DNA of 64,000 bases, taken from Azolla caroliniana (lineage: Eukaryota > Polypodiophyta). The number at the start of each line of letters is the position of its first letter. Positions within the stretch are counted from its first letter, which is position 1. The notes under the pieces were generated by a model, which worked only from the letters and a program-made list of their open reading frames with translations, searched no databases and was not told where the DNA came from. The stretch covers positions 13,578,001 through 13,642,000 of the forward strand of contig JBHGNT010000020.1 of the NCBI GenBank assembly GCA_043228905.1, read 5' to 3'. The translations under genes were made by a program, and so were the position numbers. This document shows positions 1 to 11,232 of the stretch, piece after piece.

Positions 1-1130
1 GATTATATTGGTCTCTTGTAGATGCTAATAAATCTATGTATTTACCACCTTCATGGCAGTAGGACCAAAGTAACCTATTGATTAGAAACCACTACAGTGT
101 ACAAGATGCAAAAAGAATAATAACAGAGAAATTTCTGGGATTCTGTTAGTTTAATATATCTCCAGAAATGCTAAAGTCTGTTTTTACTTAGCCATGAAGA
201 AAGCACTACAAAATGCAAGCAGTAATATTAACAGGGAAAGCTCTGAGATTCTGCAAATTTATAATATCTCCAGGAATGCTCTTAAGTTTGTTTTTATTTC
301 CTGAAATATATAATATAATGTAAGGCTTTAAGCCATGGGTAATTGGGGATATGGAAAAAAACTCTAGGATATTCAGTGAATTAATGACAAACCTCACTAA
401 AAACAAGGATATATTACTCAAGAAAAAACTGAAAGCAAGCATTACTATAATGCATTATGATTTTCGGAAAACATTGTCACACAATATGAAACTACCAGAA
501 AATGCACAATACAGCTGCATAAGTTAAAGGATTCAGTTTACCTGACGACCTAGATGTATATATTAAAAGTATATTTCACAGCATGAGAATTATATAGCAA
601 AATATGTGAACTTGCTTATGCATCTTGAGATGACTGGCACCAATACATATTTTTCCTGAAATTTTGATCTAACGTATAGTAATGCTATTTATAATTAATC
701 ATGGAACTACAAAACCTAGAAAACAATGAAGAAACCTGATTGAAGATGTTAGGAAAAAACAGAACTAAACAATATTCGCAGCAGTTGTAACTTAACATTT
801 ATAAATTTATTCTCAGGAAACTCCTATCAGAAACAATCAACACAGACTTTCTCTTAAAGCAAAACCAAGATACAATGAGGAAAACACGCACTGAGCATAT
901 AACACATATGATAATGTTTGTGCAAAAAAGTAGACTTGTGAAGCATCATGCTCACGAATCAAATGCATTGCATGCATTTCACCTATATCTGTGTCCTTGA
1001 TTGAAATTTTTTATTCGTTTATCAAAATTCAGGCTGATATAATAGATCAGAGTAGTTGCATCAGGATGTAAATTATGAAATCATAAATACATTGAAAGGA
1101 GGTGTGTGCGTGTGTGTATATATATATATA
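1..1130. other. AT-rich region downstream of helicase pseudogene
   Basis: No coding exon is recognised here. It lies 3' of the last recognised exon of the minus-strand helicase pseudogene, so it may hold its decayed C-terminal exons. Two imperfect copies of a ~70-bp segment (about 122-190 and 226-300) share a 'gattctg...atatctcca-gaaatgct' core. A short TG/TA run sits at about 1105-1130. Confidence 0.4.
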
Positions 1131-1194
1131 ATTTTGTTCAAATGGATTATTCAGCATTGCCCTATAATGCTGAATAGTCCATTTGAAACAAAAT
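1131..1194. repeat. Near-perfect inverted repeat (hairpin)
   Basis: A left arm (1131-1158) and right arm (1166-1194) of about 28 nt are reverse complements apart from one mismatch and one single-base indel, around a 7-nt loop (gccctat). It lies just beyond the last recognised helicase pseudogene exon, next to a TA run. It could be a small fold-back element or a precursor-like hairpin. No target-site duplication was seen. Confidence 0.8.
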
Positions 1195-1219
1195 AATGAA
1201 TGGAATTTAAAAAATCAGG

Positions 1220-4200
1220 CTAGTTATAAAAGCAAATAGAAAAAATTGACTGACCGATATAGAATGAATGAATGAAACATACCACAGCAGGAACATCAGG
1301 CAATCTCATAGTAGTATCTGTGCAAAGCAGAATTGAAAAAAAGTCGAACGTATACCTTTTTCTCGAAATGTTTCTTGAAGAATGTGAATAGAAGAATATT
1401 GATCCATATTCTTTTGTGAGCAAGATAGCAGCATACATAACAAATATATTTGAAGTAAATCAAAACAAATCTTTCTGATTCACTTTAACTTAATTTATGT
1501 AAAATTAAGAATCGAGGGTCTATCACAACATAAGAAACAGGGGCCAGGTTGATCTGTAAATTTTTATAAAGTTTGATATTTTTAAGTTGATCCGTTAGTC
1601 TTCAAGGAGTTGCAATCAAAAGATTCACCTCCTTCACTAAATTTTCTGCTTCAGTCAGTTGATTAGCACCTCCCATGGGTTCATGAGACCCCCTTGCCAC
1701 TCCACTTATCTACTGCAGTGTAATAAAGAAAGACTTTCTTAATATAATATTTACCGACACTTTGAACTGATCAATTTTGATTCTATACAAGCTCTCTAGA
1801 GTCGAAATTCCTTTGATTCTTTCTTAGCCCACTTTTGAAGTTTTCATGAGCTCTTTTATTCTTTCTTAACCCACTGTGAAGTTTCGATGAACTCTTTTGT
1901 TCTTTCTTAACCCAATGCCAATGTCTACATGAATTGTTAGTTTCCTTCTTGACTCAATATTGATGTCTATGCGCCTTCTCATTCCTTCTTAAATGTGAAA
2001 TTCATTTTCCATGCTCTGAAGGATCTGAGAGAAGTTGCATAATAAACAGTTGAATCAGGAATGTTATTTTTGTTCTTCCATGTCCATATTCAATAGCTCT
2101 TGAAGTCAAACATGACAACACTACATGGACTGTGAAATGTCCAAGCGCCATTGGTTCCTAGACAAAAGGATCCAAGGCTGGCGTACTCCTAAACCTGCGT
2201 GCAGTAGGACCTGTGCCTACATCAAATCTTGAACTGTTGCCTTATAAATTCCTTTTAGGTTAGGCCCCACGTAAACTAATTTAAAAGCTATAAGGGAGTG
2301 GGCTAAGATACTTTTTGAGGAGACGATGCTTCGCATCACAAGCAAGAATTTACTCATTTGATGTAGCACTCAAAATTCAGATTTAGAGCTGATGGGGAGT
2401 CATTTTCAAGTATTGAAGCCTGCAGGTCTCATAGTTGCTTTCCTCCATTTACTACTATATGAATTGGAGTGTGCATTGGAAGCTCCGAGCTCTAGTTGCT
2501 GAAATATATAAAAGTCTTTTTAGGTCTTGGCCTCTTATCTTAATGTATACTCTTCTATTAGTCATCAATAAAGAAATACTGAAAAGGGTGCCAGGCTTTG
2601 GGGCAAACAAGATATCAAAAATCTTGTTCAGCACTATCTTCATTGATGTGAAATTCAGGTCTTTGTAAGTCCAAAATCTTACGAAGTTGTTTCTTTGTTC
2701 ATATGAGATTTCTCATTGGTGAAAGTTCATTTGATCAGTGTTTTACTGTCCTCTGGAAGTTATACATGCAATTTCATGAGGTTACTCAATACAATATGCG
2801 CTGAGCTTTGTAGGAAATGCTATTTGCAGTACAATATCTTAAATGGCGATAACTATTGTGGGTCATCTGGAAGATAACTAACTCAAGCATGTTTAAGCAC
2901 CATTTGTGTAAAATTCACCATAGATTGGCAATGCGTTTACTGAGAGATACATGTAAGTGTATAAAAGAAATAGCAAAAAAAACATACATCAATATATTAG
3001 CAATGAATCTAATATCACATACCTGCATAGCTAGTTCGTGTGGGAGGGAATATAATAACACCTGCTCTCCTATGAGGCACAAAATGTGCATTATTAAGAA
3101 TGCTCTATTGCAGGTACAAGAAATACAAGTGTCTTTACCAAAACAGCCCTTGCAGCTCCAAGAACATCATTTCCAGTAAGAAGTGGTGGATAGTGGTGGA
3201 ATCAATCTAGCTTGAATCTGAGAAATAGAAAACAAAGAAACTCTCTTCAGTAATCATAAATATCAGGGCTTATCCATTGTATACAACAAACTACTTAAAA
3301 AACTATGCAGATACAAAAATACATCAGAGACAGTCCATTAAATACCAGTAACAACATTAAAAAAAAGTGCATTAAAAACCAGTAGAGAATACATTTCAAA
3401 AAAATTATTCAACATTATAGGAAGTGAGACTCTATCTTCACAAATGTTTTCTTCATTTCTAGAACTGGCAATACTTTTGTTTTTTGCATTTTACTAAAGT
3501 ACACAATCACTTATTCATGCATAACCCTTTACATGAGGTCTAATTTAGAAAATTGTAAACTGAGGGTCTTCAGATGTAATGGGTGGCATTAACATTTATC
3601 AGCTAGGATGTAATGGGTGGAATCAGTAACATTTACAATCATCGACAAGCAAAGAGAAGAGAATAAGTGAAACTAAGCCCACGAGAAACAAAACAGAAAA
3701 AAAATGTAAGAATCAAGAAAAGAAAGCAAAAAAATATGTTGATATGCCATTTGTAAGCTTTTAAAAACTAAAAGACCTGAATTGAAAGAGATCAGAAAAC
3801 GCTGATGGTTTTGGGATAACCATTTCTTTATATGTATACAGGTAGCAATTCAGACAAACACTGGCAAGTAATTACCTAATTACAACATACCATCGTTTCT
3901 GTGCATATTAATGTAGTGATGCATAGTAATCCACACGAACACATGCAAGTAACTAACTAAGGCTACTGCTATACACCACTGTTTCTTTCACATATTAACA
4001 TGTAGTGATCCATGGTAATCTTGGCAAGCACAGACCTTGGTAATTTGAGTGAATCTGATCTCTTTGAATGCGTTCTGTGTCAGACTAATGTAGTGAACGT
4101 TGAGGTGCTCATGATTCCAGAAAATTCTGCATCCTTTGATGTGGAAACATATGTGGTATTCGTGTCGTGATTATCACAATCTCCACCTGTACCTTGAATC

Positions 4201-4578
4201 CCTTCAGGTTGAAATCCTCTTCATCTATAATGTTCTTCTTCTTCATCATCTTATTCCTCCCTCTTCTTTTCTTCTTTTCTTCTTTTCTTCTTTCTTCTCC
4301 TTCACCCTCTACAGTTTGTTCATCGATTGAACTATCTCTTTTACCTTCTTAGCTTTCCTTCAGTATCATCATCACGATGATCACCACTAACTTCTTCTCC
4401 GCTTTCTTCTTCATCTTCATCCATGATGGCTTCAATCTTCATAATCCGAGATTGTCCGATCACCAATTCGGCCAATCTCACAGATCCCGAGGTCCAGCTG
4501 CTTTCTTTTTTCGTTTGCCACTTCCCGTTGCTTTTCAGAGACAGAATTACACGCCATTTCCACTTCCTTACTTCTTCC

Positions 4579-4613
<35 letters not shown>

Positions 4614-4700
4614 TTCTTCATTCCTCGAGCTCTTTCTTCTTCAGCTTCCTTCAGATTCACAGACCCACGACGACACGAGGGGGGGAGAAAGGGTTTTGGA
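1220..4700 (-). pseudogene. DEAD-box RNA helicase pseudogene (HAS1/DDX18, RH27/RH51-like)
   Basis: Several exon remnants in the right order read as an ATP-dependent RNA helicase of the nucleolar HAS1/DDX18 type (pre-60S ribosome assembly in intact relatives). A 5' acidic exon holds a poly-Asp run coded by the GAT repeat at 4579-4612 and ends at a GT donor after 4345. Next comes a Q-motif-side exon (about 4035-4160, SGIMSTSTF...). Exon 3023-3217 has consensus splice sites and reads IQARLIPPL, then GNDVLGAARA...VKTLVFLVPAIE. Exon ~1500-1712 reads GGANQLTEAENLVKEVNLLIATP. Exon ~1283-1352 reads ILLCTDTTMRLPDVPAV. The frame is broken by stops, a 10-bp tandem duplication (3181-3200) and frameshifts. 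The Walker A GSGKT is lost, and the DEAD position reads roughly DPRF. Retained introns argue against a processed retrocopy. The helicase call is firm; the subfamily is likely. Confidence 0.75.
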
Positions 4701-4778
4701 GTAAATTACGAAGCTACCCTCCCCTGTTCTTCAAAATTCTCAGAAATACCCTCCTCCTCCTCCTCCTCCTCCTCCTCT
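4579..4778. repeat. Trinucleotide microsatellites (TCA)n and (CTC)n
   Basis: An uninterrupted TCA run spans 4579-4612 and a CTC run 4750-4778, in a pyrimidine-rich tract from about 4200. On the minus strand the first encodes the poly-Asp tract of the helicase pseudogene's acidic N-terminal exon. The second lies upstream, probably in its 5' leader. Confidence 0.85.
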
Positions 4779-4949
4779 TGATTGTTTTTGGGGGATAATG
4801 TGAAAACGGATGCTTCCTTATGATCTCGTAAAAATAAAATAAAAACAAACTCTGTCGTAGTTTGGATCGCCCATGGGCCACTGCAGGTCGATCTCCCTCT
4901 CTCTCAATTTATCTGCGTGTGATATATGTAACATAAAAGAAGAGGGCAT

Positions 4950-5533
4950 CAGTTTTGCAGTTCGGTTCGGTTCCAAACCGCGAAAAGCACGACTTAACGG
5001 CTTAACAATTTAAACGATTCAGTTTGGTTTGGTTTGGTTCAGGTTTAGTTTTATGTAAACGGATTGGTTTGGTTTGGGGGTTTATCGGTTCGGTTCAGGT
5101 TCAGTTTTATATAAACAGTTTGGTTTGGTTCGAGCCTTTCTCTGTTTAAACAGTTTAAAACCGCAAATCAAATAGTTTGACGATTTAGGATTGACACTCG
5201 ATCATTTTCTTATAAGTGTAATTTTGATATTTTAATAAAAATCTTTAAATTTTGGAATATTGAAAATTTTTAAGATTTTAAAATTAAAAAGTGAAATTTT
5301 GAATTTTGACTTAACTTGAAAACCAAATCAGAACTACGAAACCAGGGTTTTAACAGTTTAATGGTTTGAAAGTCTTTAAACCCATTTGGTTTGAGCTTAA
5401 ATTTTTTGTAACCGTTCGCTTTAAGCAGTTTTGGTTTGAACGGTTTCATCGTTTGATTCGGTTCGGTTTAAGTTTCAATTTTTTTAAACGGTTTGACTTT
5501 GACACTCTCGAACCAAACCATTGCCAATTGTTA
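4950..5533. mobile_element. hAT-like non-autonomous element remnant (AACCG-rich)
   Basis: The segment is dense in AACCG/CGGTT motifs at both ends with an AT-rich centre, like the complete element at 50312-50731. Its right end (CCATTGCCAATTGTTA, ending 5533) matches that element's terminal inverted repeat (TARCARTYGGCAACGR). No matching left terminus or 8-bp duplication was found, so the left end is diverged or lost. Confidence 0.55.
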
Positions 5534-5938
5534 ATAATTAGGAGAAAATGGAATGCCAAAGTGCAATGGAAATATGGAGACATGGGTGCTTCAGTAAATT
5601 TCCATGCTAAATGTCTTGCAAAACACTTAGGGCTTCATTATGAACTTGTTCGGATAAAAACTAGTTTTGAGATTTTAAAAGAACGTTGTGCATTTTGGCC
5701 AATTTCTCTAGCCTTTTGTTGAGCTTGAGGAGGCGTGTTGAGATATCAAGCTCAATTAGGCTTAGTGTTATGTACACATAACATAGGTGAGGGTAGGTCA
5801 CTAATATTTACAAAAGTGAAGGGTATGTTCACTAAAGTTAAAAAGGGGACTAATGATTTTGGATTGAAGGAATGATAAGTGCATGCACTATTATGATTTG
5901 GAGAACCAATGAATGGAGAGGCTTTTAGAAAGGCACAT
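5534..5938. other. Unassigned sequence between repeats
   Basis: No gene is recognised. A plus-strand open frame ends at 5722 but starts inside the AACCG-rich element, and its protein has no recognised motif. Confidence 0.35.
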
Positions 5939-5939
5939 T

Positions 5940-6880
5940 TATTCAAGGGGGTATGAGGCATCCGGCATTTGGTTTGGGTTTTGGCTTCGTCAGCTTCCGT
6001 CCGGTCTTCGACTTTCTTCGGCCTTTCCGAAGCAGTTTTGGTTCCTCCCCCTCAAGCTGGTGACAAAGGCTTGTAGTGTGAATTGGGCGAAGGCCGACTG
6101 CTTCCACCCATTGTGGGTCACGAGCCACTTCTGTAGAGCTCTCGGGCTCTTGTTCGACCGCCACCTTCATCGCAAAGGTATAATGATGGGCCATATACTC
6201 GTTGTAGCCAAGCTGAGTCACGGGGTTCTTCTCTCTAGATCCAGATGAGCGTCAAAGTTTTTCGCTTGCAGATGTCAGCGTCGTCTTTACTCCGGGTGTA
6301 CACCAAACTCACTGTTTAGTGAGGGAGCCGACACATTTGAATCACTATCGTCGGGGTGGTCGACTTTGTATTCGGGCATCGTACCTTTGCCTTTGTCCGA
6401 TGCTAGACTTGGCCGCGACGTGCTTAGGTCACGTGATGACTCATGTGGGCCATCTAGCTCTGTAGAGCTTGGATTGTCATTTGGTAAAGGACTTGGCTGA
6501 ATATTGTCATTCGAGTTAACATCCACCTCTTCCTCGGTCAGGTCAGGTGGAGCCGAATCAAGCTCATACCATGATGCCAATAGAAGTTCGGCATGTGCTT
6601 CTCATGCATCATGGCGTGTGTTACCTCGAGTATTTGCCAATTCTTCATTTCGGCGACTCCATTTTGTTGGGGTGTGTGTTGGCATGATAATTCTCTCCGA
6701 ATCCCTTCTCCTTGGAGGTAGGATATGAATTTGTCGGAGAAGTACTCCTTGCCTCCATCCGAGCATAAAGCATCCTTCGTTGTTGAAACGAACTTGCATG
6801 CCTTGCTCCACGATCTGGCTGACCGAGACCAAATTCTTTGTTATTATAGGCACGTTTTTGTGAAGGATTTGCTTCACGAT
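5940..6880 (-). pseudogene. Ty1/copia pol fragment (gag-pre-integrase, integrase, start of RT)
   Basis: Read on the minus strand, 6877-6770 gives ITKNLVSVSQIVEQGMQVRF, typical of the copia GAG-pre-integrase domain. A frame-shifted match to the integrase 'HTPQQNGVAE' block follows (about 6700-6640). Next is an acidic Ser/Pro-rich hinge (6580-6290), then YMAHHYTFAMKVAVEQEPES at about 6195-6130, which matches the first block of copia reverse transcriptase. Most of integrase and RT is missing, and frameshifts and stops interrupt it. The SINE-like dimer abuts its 5' side. Probably a decayed, internally deleted copy without LTRs. Confidence 0.7.
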
Positions 6881-7117
6881 ATAAAAATGCCCTTAAATAT
6901 TATATTCAATAATATTTTAGAGACTTAACTTGAACCTATAACCTCACACACCAAGTGCGAGTTACACACCACTAGATTAAGTTATTTGTTTTAAGGTAAA
7001 TAGAAATAAAGGATATAAAAATGGACTTAAATAGTGTCACATTGAGTAACATTTGAGAGACTCAAACCCACAACCTTACATGCCAATACTACAAAGTATA
7101 TACCACTTGACTAGGTT
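6845..7117 (-). repeat. Tandem dimer of tRNA-derived SINE-like units
   Basis: On the minus strand two related ~140-bp units lie head to tail. The first (7117-6982) has an A-box-like TAGTCAAGTGG (7103-7113) and a B-box-like GGGTTTGAGTC (7059-7069), 33 nt apart as in tRNA. The second (6981-6845) has TAATCTAGTGG and GGTTCAAGTT. Both share the 3' part ATTTAAG..CATTTTTATATC, so they are homologous copies. The pol III boxes suggest a tRNA-derived SINE family. No poly(A) tail or target duplication was identified. Confidence 0.6.
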
Positions 7118-7879
7118 ATTTGTTTTAGAATTATATTTTCATGATCATACTTATCCCATCCTATTTTCATTTTCATACATGAAAGCTCAAATGAGTGAGA
7201 TGTCTATCGTATATCACATGCATGTCTTGTACCCTCGCATGCATGTGGGGTCACCTATAAAAAGAGGGGAATCAAGTAAGGGAGGGATCAAGAGAAAGTT
7301 AGAAAATAATATAAATTATCAAATAAACAAGCTAGCCCATTTGTGAAGTTTATTGTCTCTCAACGCTTGAGTCGAGGGTGTGAAAACGATCATTTGAATC
7401 TTCGAGGAAGCCAATCGTCAACATGCAAACAAAGCATGATTTGAGACATGCAAACAAAGTGACCCATGTATGTAGTTGTAAGTGTCACTTATAGAGAAGG
7501 TGCATTGTTTTATTGTCGCAACAACAAAACACAAAGCAACAATCTCAAAGCCATAGAGACTCATGTCATAATGTTGTCCATTCATAAGGAACACATCGGA
7601 CATCATAAATTTTCAGATAAGAAACCTCTTCATCCATCAAGTGTTGTGTTAATATGTTCAAAGGCGAGTTTCTATGGGCATTATTGATTTGGTATGTAAT
7701 GTTTGCCATTACAATCACATAATGATAAAACCAATGAAATGAACAATCAAACTATCATGGTTGGCATTGTGATTACAATTGCTAGAACCTAATAGAAGAG
7801 ATTCAAGCGAATATTTATTTTTAAAAAACCCAATGAAAATAATTAATAGGCGATATTTGGCAGTGTTTTAAATAACCAT

Positions 7880-7922
<43 letters not shown>

Positions 7923-8560
7923 AGGGGTTGTGTGTGTTGATTGAAATAAGGGGTTGTTCACATGGAGCCAACCAACCAATACAAGAAAGAAATGTATGGG
8001 GCGGAAACACCTCAACAACCTTGAGGTCGGAAACCGATGCGAGAATTATCGAGATCATACAACACCTCAAAGTTCTGGTGCAAATTGTTACCCACGATCT
8101 GAACGTCTTTTGTGTGTATGTGTGTGAACACTGGTATAAAGACGTTGGACTACAAGGAGAAATGTATGTATGTATGTATGCCCTTTTCTTTGTATATATG
8201 CCCTTTTGAGTATTTTTTCTGTGATATTACTAAACACATTCATACCACTATCATACATTCTCAAATATACTATGAAAAAGGTTAAAAATCCACCATTTTC
8301 ATGATTTAAAATTAAATTTAAAAAGTGAAATTTCAAAAAGTTACATTCTCAATTTATATCACAAACTTTACGGCCAATGTTTTTCTCTTTTATAAGAAAT
8401 GATATTCATAGGAATCGAAAGAAATCAAAACAATCATTGGGCATTCAATCATCGCCAATGTATACTTACCCGTAAAAGCATTTTCACTTCTAGTCTTGTA
8501 CCAATACACTTTTATAGACTTGATCGTGTTTTCTATTTCATGCATTGGCACTTCTACAAT
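7118..8560. other. Non-coding stretch with a TG microsatellite
   Basis: No gene is recognised. A pure TG run lies at about 7880-7918, followed by two copies of 'aataaggggttg'. Short TATG repeats occur near 8165-8180. Small open frames here contain the repeats and show no domain. Confidence 0.5.
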
Positions 8561-8816
8561 TTTACCAATCTAAAATTGGTGGCCTTGTGAGTTGTCATCA
8601 GCAGGTGTTGCAATCAACATCCTCAGCCCGAGCTCTTGCAAATTGTCTTGCCATCTAGCTTCAGTTGTTTTCGTCATCCTTGGTCCCACATAAATGTCTC
8701 TTTGTTGTGGATGGACCAAACTATCAAATTTAATCGTGTTAGTTGGTTGCTCCGGAGTTTTATTTACACGATCCTGTTGTAGCGACCATGTGCATGACAT
8801 TTCCAAAGTCCAATTA

Positions 8817-9231
8817 TCACCAGATACACAATTTTTCAATAATTCCTTCCTCATCACTAAAGAATACATCCCACCATGACGTGTCTTGTTGTGCAGCATA
8901 TTTCTTTGCAGCCACAATATGCTTCCTTTTTTCTGTTAAGCCTTGGATCCATAAGTGTTTTTGTTCTTCTACCAAGTCACTATGCAATTGTCCTTTCTTC
9001 TCAATTGGCATTTGTTTAGCTCCATAGATAGTTATTGTACTCGGCATACAAAGTAAGAACTGGCAACCGCCTTCAGGTTCCCATTTTGGAGAAGATGAAT
9101 ATTGCTTGGCATACAAAAGCGTAGAATCACTTATTTCATTTTTCTTTATCATAAAAATGTGATTGAAGCTTATATTGTTTCACTGGGCGAGCACTTTAAC
9201 ATTCCCAACACCCCCATATGATATATATCTC
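8817..9231 (-). pseudogene. DUF7869-like gene, C-terminal piece (part 3 of 3)
   Basis: This is the 3' part of a gene broken by three LTR retrotransposons. The minus strand reads NISFNHIFMIKK... then SSSPKWEPEGG (9086-9064), ...DTSWWDVFFSDEEG, stopping near 8817. Removing element 1 with one copy of its ATCTC duplication makes the frame run without a gap from ...EVYDFKRL (15298 side) into YISYGGVGNV here. One in-frame stop (Q*N, near 9183) lies just after the junction. The WEPEGG block after the GHTHxxID region is the order I recall for DUF7869 proteins, which are of unknown function and possibly transposase-related. The ordering is direct evidence; the name is from memory. Confidence 0.6.
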
Positions 9232-9634
9232 TGTCATGATATGGCAAGACTCAAACCCATGACCTTATGGTACATAGGAAAATTGATACATAAAATATTA
9301 TTTTCATTATGTTTTATTATAGAAAATTGATTTATATTCCAGATTTCTCTGGAACATTCTAGAAACTTCAGGAGTACTCCTAAGAACACTATAAAAGGAG
9401 GCACAAGGCATTATTTTGAACCAAATCGGTTCAACGCCAGTCTTAAGCCTCCTAGCTACTATTGTATACTCTCTTCACATAATATATATCTTTTATCATC
9501 ATTCTCTCACCCTTTCTCTCTCTCTTCTCTCTCTCGCTCACTCTTTCCTTCTCTAGAGAGTTCTACACCTCTCTTAGTACTAATCCTCATCTTTTAGTAC
9601 TAATTCCTTCTCTGTCTTAGTACCGATTTTGCCG
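9232..9634 (+). repeat. Element 1 5' LTR
   Basis: The 403-bp LTR matches the 3' LTR over its whole length, except that it lacks about 34 bp carrying the tRNA-like A-box part and the 46-bp palindromic insertion. A TATA box (CTATAAAAGGAGG, near 9390) is followed about 20 nt later by an inverted repeat TTGAACC/GGTTCAA, in the same place as the start-site palindromes of element 2 and the 47-kb LTR. The last 14 bp differ from the 3' LTR at about five positions, far more than the rest. Confidence 0.9.
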
Positions 9635-9770
9635 TCCTCCTGTCTCCTCCTTTCATCCTCTTCTTTTTATCTTCTTACATATCCCCTTTTTCTGGTCTTC
9701 TTTTCGGTTTCCCACATCTTCTTACCCCTTTCTTCCTTTCATACTAATCCTCTTATCCTCCCTAGTAAAA

Positions 9771-11232
9771 TGGAAACTGTTACCGCTCAGGAATACCAAT
9801 TTGTTTTCTCGGAGCTCCAGTGCTTAAAGGAGAAATTTGTAGCACTAGAACAAGAAAATCAATGTTTGTTGGGGGATCTTCAACAAATAGCGCTGGAAAA
9901 ACAACAACACGGGGAGCTGACATTACGTGTGCAACAACTCGAAGCAACCATCGTAGCGATGCAACAACAAGGACCCAGAACACAAGGAATTCATAAAGAA
10001 CCCAAGATCGGCCTTCCCATGAAATTCGATGGAACGCGATCGCAGTTTAGAGGGTTCCTTAATCAGGTATGACTAGTTATTCAAATGCATCCTTCCAGAT
10101 ATCCCACAGATGCATCACGAGTGGGTTTAGTAGGCACGTTGTTAAGTGGCTCAACGTTGGCATGGTTCGCTACGTTGTTAGAAAAAGAATCTCCATTACT
10201 AAAAAAAATTGAAGAATTTATGAGTTTAAAGCCTGTTTTGGAGATACTAACAGCATAAGGACAACAATCAACAAAATCCGACGACTACGTCAAGGCGATC
10301 GTCTAGCCTCAACATACGCTGCAGATTTTCGTCTACTCGTCTCCGATATCCCCTGGGATGATCAAGCATTGATGGAGAAATTTCGTTATGGTCTACGTAA
10401 CGATGTCAAAGATTTACTCTTGACCTTTCCCGAAAAACCAAAGTCATTAACAAAAGCAATCAGTCGTGCAGTGAGATGCGACAATCGCCTCTTCGAATGG
10501 CGTTCGGAACGTTAGTTCCAGATGCCAAGGGCAAGATCTGAGCCTACCTACGCCTCAATGGTAGTGAAACCTTTTCCGAGGGAGTCATATAATGCGCCTC
10601 CAGTAAGTACTCCAACTCCGATGGAAATTGACACCACACATCGTTGTGGACCGCTATCGAAAGAAGAAAAGCAACGATGCCGAAAAAACCGACTATGTCT
10701 TTATTGCGATGGACCAGGGCATATCACGATAAACTGTCCCCATAGGCCAAGAAGGCAGGTAAACCAAATAGTTGCTAGTTCTAATTGTACTAAACCCGAG
10801 TCTATTTCAATAGGGATATCTGATAGTCGTTCGGAACGTCAGTTCTAGATGTCAAGGGCAAGATTTGAGCCTACCTACGCCTCAGTGGTAGCGAAACCTT
10901 TTCCGAGGGAGTCATATAATGCGCCTCCAGTAAGTACTCCAACTCCGATGGAAATTGACACCACACGTCGTCATGGACCGCTATCAAAAGAAGAAAAGCA
11001 ACGACACCGAACAAACCGACTATGTCTTTATTGCGGTGGACAAGGGCATATCGCGGTAAACTGTCCCCATAGGCCAAGAAGGCAGGTAAACCAAATAGTT
11101 GCTAGTTCTAATTGTACTAAACCCAAGTCTATTTCAATAGGGATATCTGATAGTCCTAAGAGTACTAATAGACCAAATCTAGCGAACAAATTTGATGTCC
11201 TTAGTCAATTAGAAGAAGAGTTAAACGACTAA
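9771..11232 (+). pseudogene. Element 1 gag with duplicated CCHC zinc knuckle
   Basis: Gag starts at the ATG at 9771. It has an N-terminal coiled-coil-like Gln/Glu-rich part (residues 5-75), then the chromoviral capsid block (KFDGTRSQFRGFLNQ). A TGA at 10070 and a frameshift near 10200-10215 interrupt the capsid. The nucleocapsid part holds two CX2CX4HX4C knuckles, CLYCDGPGHITINC and CLYCGGQGHIAVNC, one in each copy of an exact 327-bp tandem duplication. Each copy has a premature TAG at a different Gln codon (10513, 10846). Packaging by such a protein would need both stops repaired, so it is non-functional as it stands. Confidence 0.9.
10501..11154 (+). repeat. In-frame 327-bp tandem duplication in element 1 gag
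   Basis: Copy 1 is 10501-10827 and copy 2 is 10828-11154. Each is 109 codons, so the reading frame is kept. I count about 18 differences, nearly all transitions. Each copy includes the linker, a PMEID motif, the CCHC knuckle and a basic tail. Confidence 0.95.

Noticed and set aside
2455-2643. Possible further helicase exon on the minus strand (MKIVLNKIFDIL...)
   Set aside because: Some resemblance to the block after the DEAD motif, but too weak and out of expected order relative to the exon at 1500-1712; not counted.
4377-4781. Plus-strand open frames with long Ile or Ser runs
   Set aside because: They are translations of the TCA and CTC microsatellites; the minus strand explains the region as the acidic exon and leader of the helicase pseudogene.
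9635-9660. tRNA-type or self-complementary primer-binding site after element 1's 5' LTR
   Set aside because: No TGG-type site and no 11-nt complement to the predicted start were found. A CCGATTT match in the LTR tail is too short to claim.
9629-9770. Upstream extension of element 1 gag from an ATG at 9629
   Set aside because: The extension is a pyrimidine-rich leader giving Ser/Leu/Phe-rich residues. The gag-like sequence begins at the ATG at 9771.
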